From positions 16,318-80,317 of the forward strand of contig JAJEGI010000013.1 of NCBI GenBank assembly GCA_022819945.1: a stretch of 64,000 bases of DNA, in the 5' to 3' direction. The DNA comes from Candidatus Poribacteria bacterium (lineage in GTDB: Bacteria; Poribacteria; WGA-4E; WGA-3G). The translations under genes and the position numbers were made by a program. Shown in pieces: positions 42,720 through 50,612 of this stretch. How positions within the stretch are numbered: the stretch's first letter is position 1; the number at the start of each line of letters is the position of its first letter. Below the pieces are notes generated by a model. It did not search any database, had not been told where the DNA came from, and saw nothing but the letters and a program-made list of their open reading frames with translations.

Positions 42720-45700
42720 ATGATGAACCGGTTAGATAACAGCGATCCTCCGATTTCGTTTAAAAACTTAAAACGCAACTACAAACGTTCCTCCATTGCC
42801 TGGGTTGTATGTCTCCTACTGCTATTTCCCCTCCTTATGATTACCGGTTGTGGTCCATTGATGACGACCGATCCGCAGTCCGGTGCGCCGCTTACAGATT
42901 CCGATACAAATTCTCGCCCTGAAAAAATATGGCCCCTGAAACGGACGCTCGTCAGCAACGAAGTCAACTGTATTGCAGCCGATTCCGACAATGTATGGAT
43001 TGCGACAGCGCGCGGCGTTTCGCGCTGGGAACGTCAGCAGGATCAGTGGCTACACTATACCATGGAAGATGGGTTAGCAAACGATATGGTAAACGCCGTC
43101 GCTGTTGATGGGCAATGGGTCTGGTTCGCTACCGATGAAGGGGTCAGTCGCTACGATACCCTAACAAATACCTTTGCGACCTTCCGAACAATTGATGGTT
43201 TAGCGAGCGATCAAGTCTCCTCTATCGCAGTGGATGGAAACTACGTCTGGTTCGGGACATCCGAAGGGCTAAACCGGTATGATAAAACAATTGATAGTTG
43301 GGCGGTACGCACCCGGAAAGACGGTTTAGTCAGCAAAATAATTACAACCATCGCTGTCGAACCAGAATACGTCTGGGTCGGCACCGATAGAGAAATTAAC
43401 CCCGATCCACACGGATGGGATGAGGACCCAAGATTCAGCAGAGGCGGCGTGAGCCGCTACCATCGAGATACCGATTCTTGGAACAATTACACAAAATCGG
43501 ATGGATTGATAGACAGCGAGATCGCTACCATCGCAGTGGACGACAACAGCGTCTGGTTTGGCACACAAAACAAGGGCGTCAGTCAATACAATCAAGTTGA
43601 CCAGACCTTCATCAAAACCTATACGAAAACCGATCTCCTGAAAAGTAATATGATTACCTCTATCCGTTCAGATGGATTCCAAGTCTGGTTCGGGACTGCT
43701 AATGCAGGAGTCCATCGGTTCATTAAGCCCGTCAATACCTGGGTGCATTACACCAAAGCAGATGGATTGTCAAGCAATCATGTCAGCTGGATTACCACGC
43801 ACGGGAATGACGTCTGGTTTGCAAGTAAAGAGGATGGGGTCAGTCGTTTTGATAAAGTAACCGGCGAATGGACAATTTACAAACAAGCCGATTTTCTCGC
43901 CGACAACGATGTCCGCGATATAACACGCGATGCCAATGGAAACCTTTGGGTAGCAACAGTGGCAGGGATTTCGGTCTACACCCCGCAAACGCGCAGTTGG
44001 GAAATCATCTCTAAAGAAGACGGGCTACCGACACCTTATATCACTTCAATACTCATTAGCCATCAGTCATCAGTTACCAGTGGTCAGTTAAGAGATGTAC
44101 CTATTGAACCAGAGGCCCCTACGGATAACCGACAACTGAAAACCGATAACTATTCCGTCTGGATTGGGAGTGATCGCGGGCTTGGCACACGGATGTATGG
44201 AGGCAATGAATGGACTTTTCGTACGCCACGCAATAGTGGTCAGTTAAGAGATGTACCTATTGAACCAGAGGCCCCTACGGATAACCGACAACTGAAAACC
44301 GATAACTATTCCTACGGTGAAGCCTTTGTCACAACAATCGATGCTGACGCGGCACAATCCAAGTCTGTGATCTGGATCGGCACCAGCTTGGGACCCGCCA
44401 TGTATGACCCAACATCCCAAGAATGGACGCAGCTCACACTCCCGGATGCTCCCAAAAATCCGCTGATAGTATCTGTCCTGGCGCATCAGGAAAGCGTCTG
44501 GTTCGGCGGCGCGGAAGGTATTTGGCGATATTCAATCGCCGATAAGAAGATGCACCCTACTGCCGATGGTCTTCCCAATCTCAATGTTAATGTCTTGTTA
44601 TCCACAGGTGAAACAGGAAACGAAGAAACGCTATGGGCGGGAACAGGTAAAGGCATCGCGAAATATGACAGCACCCGCCAGCGGTGGGTACCGTTGGCCC
44701 CCAGTAATATTGAGAAGTATGATCAATTACCCTCCCCCAATGTGACAGCACTCGCCTTTCGAGATGGCATCCTCTGGATCGGCACACCCCACGGTTTGGG
44801 AAGTTATACAATCGCTTCCGATACTTGGAATTCTCTCTCAAATATACCCTATAACATCCGCGACATCTTGTGTGGTGAAGATGAAACCCTCTGGCTGGCG
44901 ACAGATATAGGCGTTGTTGAATATCATCACCATAAAAAAAGCCAAACCGTAGTCCGTAATGTAATGGAGGACGGGTCTACGGAGAAGCACTTGAAAGTAT
45001 CAACCCACCTCACCGAACCGCAAGGAAATACAAAAAATGTAATGGAGGACGGTTCTACGGAGCAGCACTTGAAAACCCCAAGTCAACTCACCGAACCGCA
45101 AGGAAATATAAAAGTCGAACCGCAAGGAAATATAAAAATACATCAATCCCGTCCAGTGCGGGAACCGTTCCTTGAAACCCGGGTCTCACACATCAAATTT
45201 GATGGCGATTATATCTGGTTCAATAACTGGCGAGCTTCCCCGAACGGCAGTATTGTACGATTTCACCGTCCCACACAGACGTGGCGGCGGTTCACGCGCT
45301 TAGATATCCTCCAGTCCACCCAAAAAAGATCCATGACATTTGTCCGGTGGACCTATGTAGATACAGATGCAGTCTGGTTCACCACAGACTACGGCATCCT
45401 CCGCTACGATAAAATGGCGGATACCTGGCGACATTTTACAACAGAAGACGGACTCTCTACAGACGATGTAAATAAAATTGCTGTCAGCGAGCAGAGCGTC
45501 TGGGTCATTCCGATGATAGGCCTCGAGCTAAACCATTATAGTAAAGCAACTGGAACATGGGACATCGTTGAAGAAGAAGGACACCGTGAAATTGAGACCA
45601 TAAAATCACTCGGCGTTGATGGACCGAACGTCTGGTTCGCCTCTGGACGCGGGCTGACGCGTTACAATGAGATCACCAATGAATGGAAAAATTTCGGACC

Positions 45701-47258
45701 AAGAGATGGACTCGCGGGTAGAGGCGCCGAATGGATTACTGTAGATGACGATTTCATCTGGGTCGCACGCTCCGAGTGGGACAGAGGCAGCAACCGGCCC
45801 TTGTCACGATACGATAAAAAAACAAAAAAATGGACGACCTTTTCAACGAATGACGTGCTCGCTGCAAAAACCATTAGGCGCATTATTGCAGCTGAGAACG
45901 ACGTCTGGATACTCTACAGACCCTGGGACGACGCAGGCGTCACCCGATACGACCGACGTACAAAGGAGTGGACAACCATCCGATCCGGGCGCGGAACGCT
46001 TGAACTCGCAGCCGATGACGATTATCTCTGGTTAGCCGCACCTAACGAAGGGCTACGACGATTTCACTTCGCCTCCGGCACTTGGGAAACTTTTAAAGAT
46101 ATCAAAGGACTGCTCCATAACCATGTCGGCGAATATGGACTCGCAGTCGATGAAGACTATGTTTGGGTCGGCACCTTGCGCGGGCTCTCTCGGTATGATA
46201 AGCGGAAAGAATCCTGGACACCTTTAACCGCGCTACCAACCCTTATTGGACGCACCGTCCGGACAGTAGATACAGATGAACGTTTCGTCTGGGTCGGGAC
46301 CGACAAAGGGATGTCCCGCTACGATAAGGTCTTAGGGAACTGGAAGAATTACCGGCAGGAGGGCGGCTCCGAAAATATAGAAACCCACGGCGGCCATTGG
46401 CACCAACATGGACGCAAAAAGAAAGGCTCCCTCTCCGACAACGTAGTCAGCTCTATCGTAACAGATGAACAATATGTCTGGGTCGGCACACGCGACGGCG
46501 CAAATCGTTTTGATAAGATCGCCCTACAGTGGGATCAGTACAAAACACATCACGGGCTGCCCGCAAATAATGTGACTTCTGTCAGCAGCGACGGCGATAG
46601 CATCTGGGTCGGCACGAATTCCGGGATCGGAAAGTATCCGCGCACTGCCGATGACCTCAACGCTTGGATTACCTATACATCCGGGACAGAGATCCAGCCT
46701 TCCGCTGTGTCTAAAGAATTCGCTGAATCCCTGGTTACCGACCAAATTTGGTGCATCACGGCAAGTAAAAAACACGTCTGGGTCGGCACACGCCGAGGGG
46801 TCAGCAGATACGACATCAGTCGAGACATCTGGAAAACAATCACCGTCGAAGATGGACTTGCCAGCGATGAAGTCAGTTGTATCGCTATTGATGGCGACAA
46901 CGTCTGGTTCGGTAGCGACCTCGGCGTAACGCTCTATAATCAAAAAACTGAGGTCTGGGCTGCCTATACCACTGACGATGGGCTTGCCAGCAACAAGGTT
47001 ACCACTATCGGGGTTGATGGCGCAGAGGTATGGATCGGCACCTACAACGCAGGCGTCAGCCGCTTTGATCAGTTAACAAATAGTTGGACAACTTACACCC
47101 GAGACGACGGGCTCGCACATAACGGGATCCTCTCTATGTCTATTGATAGGAACTACGTCTGGGTCGGCACATATCGTGGATTGAGTCGTTTCGATAAACG
47201 CACAGGCATCTGGACAGTCTTCACAGAGGTCTACGGACCGGAAGATATTTTGAGGTGA
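42720..47258 (+). CDS. Large lipoprotein with two-component-regulator-type beta-propeller repeats
   Basis: The 1512-residue protein begins with a lipoprotein signal (residues 24-44, VCLLLLFPLLMITGC; lipobox ITGC). The mature part is almost entirely propeller blades of the Reg_prop type, about 45 residues each, with recurring phrases VWFATDEGVSRYD, DGLASDQVSSIAVDGNYVW and VWVGTYRGLSRFD. At least twenty blades are visible, enough for three seven-bladed propellers. Histidine kinase or output domains are absent, so it is a surface binding or scaffold protein. Three low-complexity interruptions (about residues 447-480, 504-531 and 746-806) are encoded by genomic repeats. It is followed after 137 bases by an outer-membrane protein gene. 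Confidence 0.88.
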   Translation: MMNRLDNSDPPISFKNLKRNYKRSSIAWVVCLLLLFPLLMITGCGPLMTTDPQSGAPLTDSDTNSRPEKIWPLKRTLVSNEVNCIAADSDNVWIATARGVSRWERQQDQWLHYTMEDGLANDMVNAVAVDGQWVWFATDEGVSRYDTLTNTFATFRTIDGLASDQVSSIAVDGNYVWFGTSEGLNRYDKTIDSWAVRTRKDGLVSKIITTIAVEPEYVWVGTDREINPDPHGWDEDPRFSRGGVSRYHRDTDSWNNYTKSDGLIDSEIATIAVDDNSVWFGTQNKGVSQYNQVDQTFIKTYTKTDLLKSNMITSIRSDGFQVWFGTANAGVHRFIKPVNTWVHYTKADGLSSNHVSWITTHGNDVWFASKEDGVSRFDKVTGEWTIYKQADFLADNDVRDITRDANGNLWVATVAGISVYTPQTRSWEIISKEDGLPTPYITSILISHQSSVTSGQLRDVPIEPEAPTDNRQLKTDNYSVWIGSDRGLGTRMYGGNEWTFRTPRNSGQLRDVPIEPEAPTDNRQLKTDNYSYGEAFVTTIDADAAQSKSVIWIGTSLGPAMYDPTSQEWTQLTLPDAPKNPLIVSVLAHQESVWFGGAEGIWRYSIADKKMHPTADGLPNLNVNVLLSTGETGNEETLWAGTGKGIAKYDSTRQRWVPLAPSNIEKYDQLPSPNVTALAFRDGILWIGTPHGLGSYTIASDTWNSLSNIPYNIRDILCGEDETLWLATDIGVVEYHHHKKSQTVVRNVMEDGSTEKHLKVSTHLTEPQGNTKNVMEDGSTEQHLKTPSQLTEPQGNIKVEPQGNIKIHQSRPVREPFLETRVSHIKFDGDYIWFNNWRASPNGSIVRFHRPTQTWRRFTRLDILQSTQKRSMTFVRWTYVDTDAVWFTTDYGILRYDKMADTWRHFTTEDGLSTDDVNKIAVSEQSVWVIPMIGLELNHYSKATGTWDIVEEEGHREIETIKSLGVDGPNVWFASGRGLTRYNEITNEWKNFGPRDGLAGRGAEWITVDDDFIWVARSEWDRGSNRPLSRYDKKTKKWTTFSTNDVLAAKTIRRIIAAENDVWILYRPWDDAGVTRYDRRTKEWTTIRSGRGTLELAADDDYLWLAAPNEGLRRFHFASGTWETFKDIKGLLHNHVGEYGLAVDEDYVWVGTLRGLSRYDKRKESWTPLTALPTLIGRTVRTVDTDERFVWVGTDKGMSRYDKVLGNWKNYRQEGGSENIETHGGHWHQHGRKKKGSLSDNVVSSIVTDEQYVWVGTRDGANRFDKIALQWDQYKTHHGLPANNVTSVSSDGDSIWVGTNSGIGKYPRTADDLNAWITYTSGTEIQPSAVSKEFAESLVTDQIWCITASKKHVWVGTRRGVSRYDISRDIWKTITVEDGLASDEVSCIAIDGDNVWFGSDLGVTLYNQKTEVWAAYTTDDGLASNKVTTIGVDGAEVWIGTYNAGVSRFDQLTNSWTTYTRDDGLAHNGILSMSIDRNYVWVGTYRGLSRFDKRTGIWTVFTEVYGPEDILR
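44058..44311. repeat. Minisatellite-type repeat inserted twice in frame in the propeller gene
   Basis: A block of about 80 bases (ggtcagttaagagatgtacc then tattgaaccagaggccccta and cggataaccgacaactgaaa) occurs at about 44078-44155 and again at 44234-44311. Its 3' part (aactgaaaaccgataac) is the reverse complement of the spacer sequence gttatcggttttcagtt at 47295-47311. It encodes GQLRDVPIEPEAPTDNRQLK twice. Confidence 0.9.
44957..45137. repeat. In-frame tandem repeat in the propeller gene (78-bp units)
   Basis: NVMEDGSTEKHLKVSTHLTE is followed by PQGNTK, then NVMEDGSTEQHLKTPSQLTE and PQGNIK, and a further VEPQGNIK unit. The shared core ccgcaaggaaatataaaa is present three times and has some resemblance to the ccgcaaggtaaattaa repeat at the purB end. 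Confidence 0.85.
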
Positions 47259-47264
47259 AGATAG

Positions 47265-47395
47265 TTATCAGAGAAGGAGTCATCAGTTTTCAGTTATCGG
47301 TTTTCAGTTAAGAAGTATGCTGTGGTAGGTACACCAAAATCAACTGCCACAAGATATTAACTGTTAACTGTTAACTGTTAACTGGAAACTATTTT
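47265..47395. repeat. AACTGTT/CAGTTATCGG minisatellite spacer
   Basis: Contains cagttatcggttttcagtta and later ttaactgttaactgttaact in tandem. The first block is the intergenic counterpart of the repeats found in the upstream coding sequence. Confidence 0.85.
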
Positions 47396-49348
47396 ATGGC
47401 AATAAATACAGGTACCCACAAGTACCTAATCCCCGGCTTTCTCCTCTTACTGTTAAACTGCTCACTGGTGTTCCATGCGGATGCAGAGGACGTATACAGC
47501 CTATTTGGAAAATTATTCCTTTCCGGACGCGTCGAATACGATTTCACAAACAGACGAAACTTCCTCGCTGATACAGAGGAAGAACGCGTCAGGCAGGACA
47601 ACTTTGATTTTGACCGTATCTTTCGGCGCGGCTTCCACAGTGTTATGGTAATCGAGGAAACCGCAGGCAGCGTCAAAAATATCCTAAGCCTCGGCGAAGT
47701 CCCAACAACCTTCACAAAATTCACATTCGATCAGATTGACCTCAGCGGCGTCCGGTGGGAGGTACGCTCCAACCGCACCGACTGGACGATCCTTATGGTA
47801 CCGGGGTTGCTTAACCGATTAAACGGGCAAGAGGGACAGATAGAAGGTTCAGGCATCGGCTTACGCGAGGTCACAAAATTCGGGAACTCACAACTCGGAC
47901 TTTCTTGGTACTTCCGAGAGGTACCTGTATGGGCAGTGGACATGGAAACTAATTTTACCAACTACGGGGTCAAAGCAGAGGTGGCGATCACACCCAAGAA
48001 CGCCTTGGAAAAAAACTTGCGGGCACGGTTCGATGCAACAACAACCGTTTTCAAAGCCTTCCAGACTGTTGGCGATACCATTTTTCAGGCAGAAGCGTAT
48101 CGCGTCGGTCCCCAATTCGATGCCTCACGCTCTGTTGGCGATAACGACGACCAAGACCGATACTCCGATAACACGTTTCTTGACCCGCCATCCTTGATTA
48201 TTCCTGGCGACCTCGATAAAAATAATAACGGTATCTTCGACTATGAGGATGATATTCTCCTTTTTGACGTCGATGAGGATTTCCTTGACGAAAGCGACCG
48301 AAACAACAACGGCATCCGTGATGAAGAGGAAAACGACTTGGACCCGAATTACGAATTTGACGTCGGACTCCAAGGCATCCGGCTTTTCATGAACCGTAAA
48401 ATAAGTCAGCAGAGAAGCGTCGTTGATCTCGACCTGGGGTTTCAAGCAGAGGAAAATCTCAGACTCAGAAATACACCCACCTCAACAAAAGCATTCGCTA
48501 ACCTCGTTTACCAGAGACAACTCGCACAAGCTTCTTCGCTCGTTTTTGAAAACGAACTCAAACTCGTAAAAGACCGGATTCCTGACGAGACGTGGTATTA
48601 TGCCGGATTTTTGGGAAACCAAGAGGAACGCCTCTATCGATCGCAACCCGACATCCAGGAAATGGAAGAAGACGGGCACCTGCAATTCTTCTATGTTGAT
48701 GGCGGCGTTGAAGTCGAAAAACGACGCAAAGACCCACTGCTGATGCAAAACGATCTCATTAATACCGCCAAAATTACGTATGAATACTTAGGTATTGAGC
48801 GGATGGTCACCACGGCGCGTGCCAAAATTCAGTACGATTACGATTTCGACAGAGATAACGAACACTACGAAGTCGGTATCTTCAAATCGTTGTACCGGCT
48901 GCGTCCCTCCAAATCCTTGGAAATTAGTCCAATGTTCAAATATACCATCCGAAACGGGTTCCGAATGGCTGAAGACCGCATCGAGTACCTCCCAGTAACC
49001 GCAGAAATCGACGGTGAGGAAATCTCACGCGAGCTACGACTGCGCGAAATTGAACACACGCATGTACGCGATATGACACCCGCACTTATCCTCAAAGTCG
49101 TCTATCAGTTCACGAAAACCATCAAACTCACCGGCGGCGGGCAAATCCTCCTATTCAACGATATGCTTAAAGACGATAACGATTTCGTCCGCCAGGCCTT
49201 GCTCGCGGAAATGGAGAAAAGTTTTACCGCTTATGAGAAACAGATGTTTCTACATATCGGCGCCCGATACATAGACCAACGCGCAATCGGCGACGTTAAC
49301 GACCAAAACTACATGGAAATCTTTGTCCGCGTCTTCGGAAAATTCTAA
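47396..49348 (+). CDS. Putative outer-membrane beta-barrel protein with EF-hand-like insert
   Basis: The 650-residue protein has a signal peptide (residues 10-30, ending HADAED). The rest alternates short amphipathic strands (LGLSWYFREVPVWAVDMETN, TARAKIQYDYDFDRDNEHYE) and ends with MEIFVRVFGKF, a terminal Phe as in BAM-inserted barrels. Residues about 275-320 contain two calcium-loop patterns, DLDKNNNGIFDYEDD and DRNNNGIRDEEEND, plus DVDEDFLDESD, giving an acidic external loop. No named family is recognised. It follows the propeller lipoprotein by 137 bases in the same direction, and the pair may form a surface assembly. Confidence 0.65.
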   Translation: MAINTGTHKYLIPGFLLLLLNCSLVFHADAEDVYSLFGKLFLSGRVEYDFTNRRNFLADTEEERVRQDNFDFDRIFRRGFHSVMVIEETAGSVKNILSLGEVPTTFTKFTFDQIDLSGVRWEVRSNRTDWTILMVPGLLNRLNGQEGQIEGSGIGLREVTKFGNSQLGLSWYFREVPVWAVDMETNFTNYGVKAEVAITPKNALEKNLRARFDATTTVFKAFQTVGDTIFQAEAYRVGPQFDASRSVGDNDDQDRYSDNTFLDPPSLIIPGDLDKNNNGIFDYEDDILLFDVDEDFLDESDRNNNGIRDEEENDLDPNYEFDVGLQGIRLFMNRKISQQRSVVDLDLGFQAEENLRLRNTPTSTKAFANLVYQRQLAQASSLVFENELKLVKDRIPDETWYYAGFLGNQEERLYRSQPDIQEMEEDGHLQFFYVDGGVEVEKRRKDPLLMQNDLINTAKITYEYLGIERMVTTARAKIQYDYDFDRDNEHYEVGIFKSLYRLRPSKSLEISPMFKYTIRNGFRMAEDRIEYLPVTAEIDGEEISRELRLREIEHTHVRDMTPALILKVVYQFTKTIKLTGGGQILLFNDMLKDDNDFVRQALLAEMEKSFTAYEKQMFLHIGARYIDQRAIGDVNDQNYMEIFVRVFGKF

Positions 49349-49391
49349 AAAATAGTGAAAATGTACACATTCCATCGTAGCATTGTCATTT

Positions 49392-49712
49392 TTATACGCG
49401 TTTCCGTTTAAAGCGAGACTTAATATTTCTAAAAAAAGGTAAATTGAACTGCTTTGCAGTTCTGGTGTTATCTATTCCAACCTCAACAAATTCGGCTGTA
49501 ATATCTGAAGATGTTTGATCGGGCAATTTTGAAGTGGGCTTTGGAATAATCTCCCCATCTTCTTGTAGACACTCGATATGAAATTTCATGGCTTCAGCGA
49601 TTTCCTTTCTTGTTTCCTCAAGCGTATCACCTACTGCTACACATACAGGAAGATCTGGGACATACGCACTATAATTCATATCGCCTTGTTCAAAAATTAC
49701 AAGATAACGCAT
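49392..49712 (-). CDS. hicB: HicB family antitoxin
   Basis: The 106-residue protein shows the HicB partial-RNase-H-like fold: RYLVIFEQGDMNYSAYVPDL, then PVCVAVGDTLEETRKEIAEA and MKFHIECLQEDGEIIPKPTS. The C-terminus is longer than the classic core and basic (RNIKSRFKRKRV), which might serve DNA binding in place of a usual HTH/RHH domain. It starts at ATG 49712, 14 bases after the hicA stop, so the toxin gene comes first as is usual for this family. It neutralises HicA. Confidence 0.9.
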   Translation of the reverse strand: MRYLVIFEQGDMNYSAYVPDLPVCVAVGDTLEETRKEIAEAMKFHIECLQEDGEIIPKPTSKLPDQTSSDITAEFVEVGIDNTRTAKQFNLPFFRNIKSRFKRKRV

Positions 49713-49726
49713 GAGTTAAAGTTTCC

Positions 49727-49912
49727 TTATTTCAAAGCTGCTTGTTTAAGAATAGAGTTCAATGTACGCGGGTGAATATCTTTACCCATTTTTCCTGGAA
49801 CTGTTACTTTGCCGGATTGAGTTGGGTGCCTAAAATGTCTGTGACTGCCTTTTGTTCGGTGAAGATACCAACCATCATCTGTAAGTAATTTGATGACTTC
49901 TCTAACCTTCAT
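49727..49912 (-). CDS. hicA: HicA family mRNA interferase toxin
   Basis: A compact 61-residue double-stranded-RNA-binding-fold toxin: VREVIKLLTDDGWYLHRTKG, SHRHFRHPTQSGKVTVPGKM and HPRTLNSILKQAALK. The GSHRHFRHP stretch holds the catalytic His of HicA at about residue 23-24. The usual GHxxK in the second part reads GKMGKD, a mild deviation. It starts at ATG 49912 and is the first gene of the hicAB operon. Confidence 0.9.
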   Translation of the reverse strand: MKVREVIKLLTDDGWYLHRTKGSHRHFRHPTQSGKVTVPGKMGKDIHPRTLNSILKQAALK

Positions 49913-50081
49913 TGTTAATGTACGAATTTAACGTCTCCCGCACGACGAGGATCTTAGAGTCCGCTTGAGATATTAAAGCATAAAAATTACCAAAAGTCAA
50001 CAAATGTATAAATGAAATCAATAAGCTGCTTACTGCATCTTTTTCCAAAATTTCGTAAATTATGTTTTTTAGCAAATTAAC

Positions 50082-50110
50082 TTGACAAACGCTTTTTTCC
50101 GGTGTATAAT
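50082..50110 (+). promoter_or_regulatory. Consensus sigma70 promoter of the blaI/blaR-like operon
   Basis: TTGACA (50082-50087) and TATAAT (50105-50110) are exact consensus boxes with the ideal 17-base spacing, 116 bases before the start of the repressor gene. Confidence 0.85.
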
Positions 50111-50115
50111 ACTAT

Positions 50116-50137
50116 TACTACGTATTTAGTTTTAGTA
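50116..50137. promoter_or_regulatory. Candidate BlaI/MecI-type operator
   Basis: TACTA (50116-50120) and TAGTA (50133-50137) form an inverted repeat just downstream of the -10 box, similar in half-site (TACTAC/GTAGTA) to known BlaI operators but with a wider centre. A second small dyad CGAAT-CGTA-ATTCG follows at 50142-50155. Confidence 0.4.
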
Positions 50138-50225
50138 TTTACGAATCGTAATTCGCAACATGCGTATTAACATTTTGACTTGTAGATCCAATTCACCTCT
50201 ACCTTAATATATAGGGACCAAACCA

Positions 50226-50612
50226 ATGAAACCCCAGAGATTACACCCTTTAGAACTTGAAGTCATGAAAGTGGTATGGAAATTAACAAGTGCCACCGTC
50301 AACGATGTCCTCAATAACATTGACCGCAAGCTCGCCTATACCACCATCGCTACGACTATGAAAAGCCTCGAAAAGAAGGGCTTTTTGGCGCATGAAGTTG
50401 AAGGTCGGACGTTCGTTTACCAGCCTTTGGTCAAAGAGACAGAGATTACGCACACGATGCTCAACGATTTGCTGGAACGCCTTTTTGACAACTCTGCCGA
50501 GAAACTCGTGAACACACTCCTCGAAGTGCGACAAACCACCGTAGATGAACACAACCGCTTACAAGCATTGATTAACAACTACCAACCTGAAGGAGAAAAA
50601 ACTGATGAGTAA
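50226..50612 (+). CDS. BlaI/MecI-family winged-helix repressor
   Basis: The 128-residue protein matches the family: LHPLELEVMKVVWKLTSATV, then NDVLNNIDRKLAYTTIATTM, KSLEKKGFLAHEVEGRTFVY, and a helical dimerisation tail (MLNDLLERLFDNSAEKLVN). The winged helix binds DNA dyads and the repressor is usually inactivated by proteolysis when the partner BlaR1/MecR1 senses its signal. It overlaps the next gene by 8 bases, so the pair is one operon behind a perfect promoter that it most likely autoregulates. Confidence 0.93.
   Translation: MKPQRLHPLELEVMKVVWKLTSATVNDVLNNIDRKLAYTTIATTMKSLEKKGFLAHEVEGRTFVYQPLVKETEITHTMLNDLLERLFDNSAEKLVNTLLEVRQTTVDEHNRLQALINNYQPEGEKTDE

Larger units (their letters stand above)
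49913..50225. other. Divergent promoter region between hicA and the blaI-like gene
   Basis: About 310 AT-rich bases containing the strong promoter and operator described separately; no gene. Confidence 0.7.
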
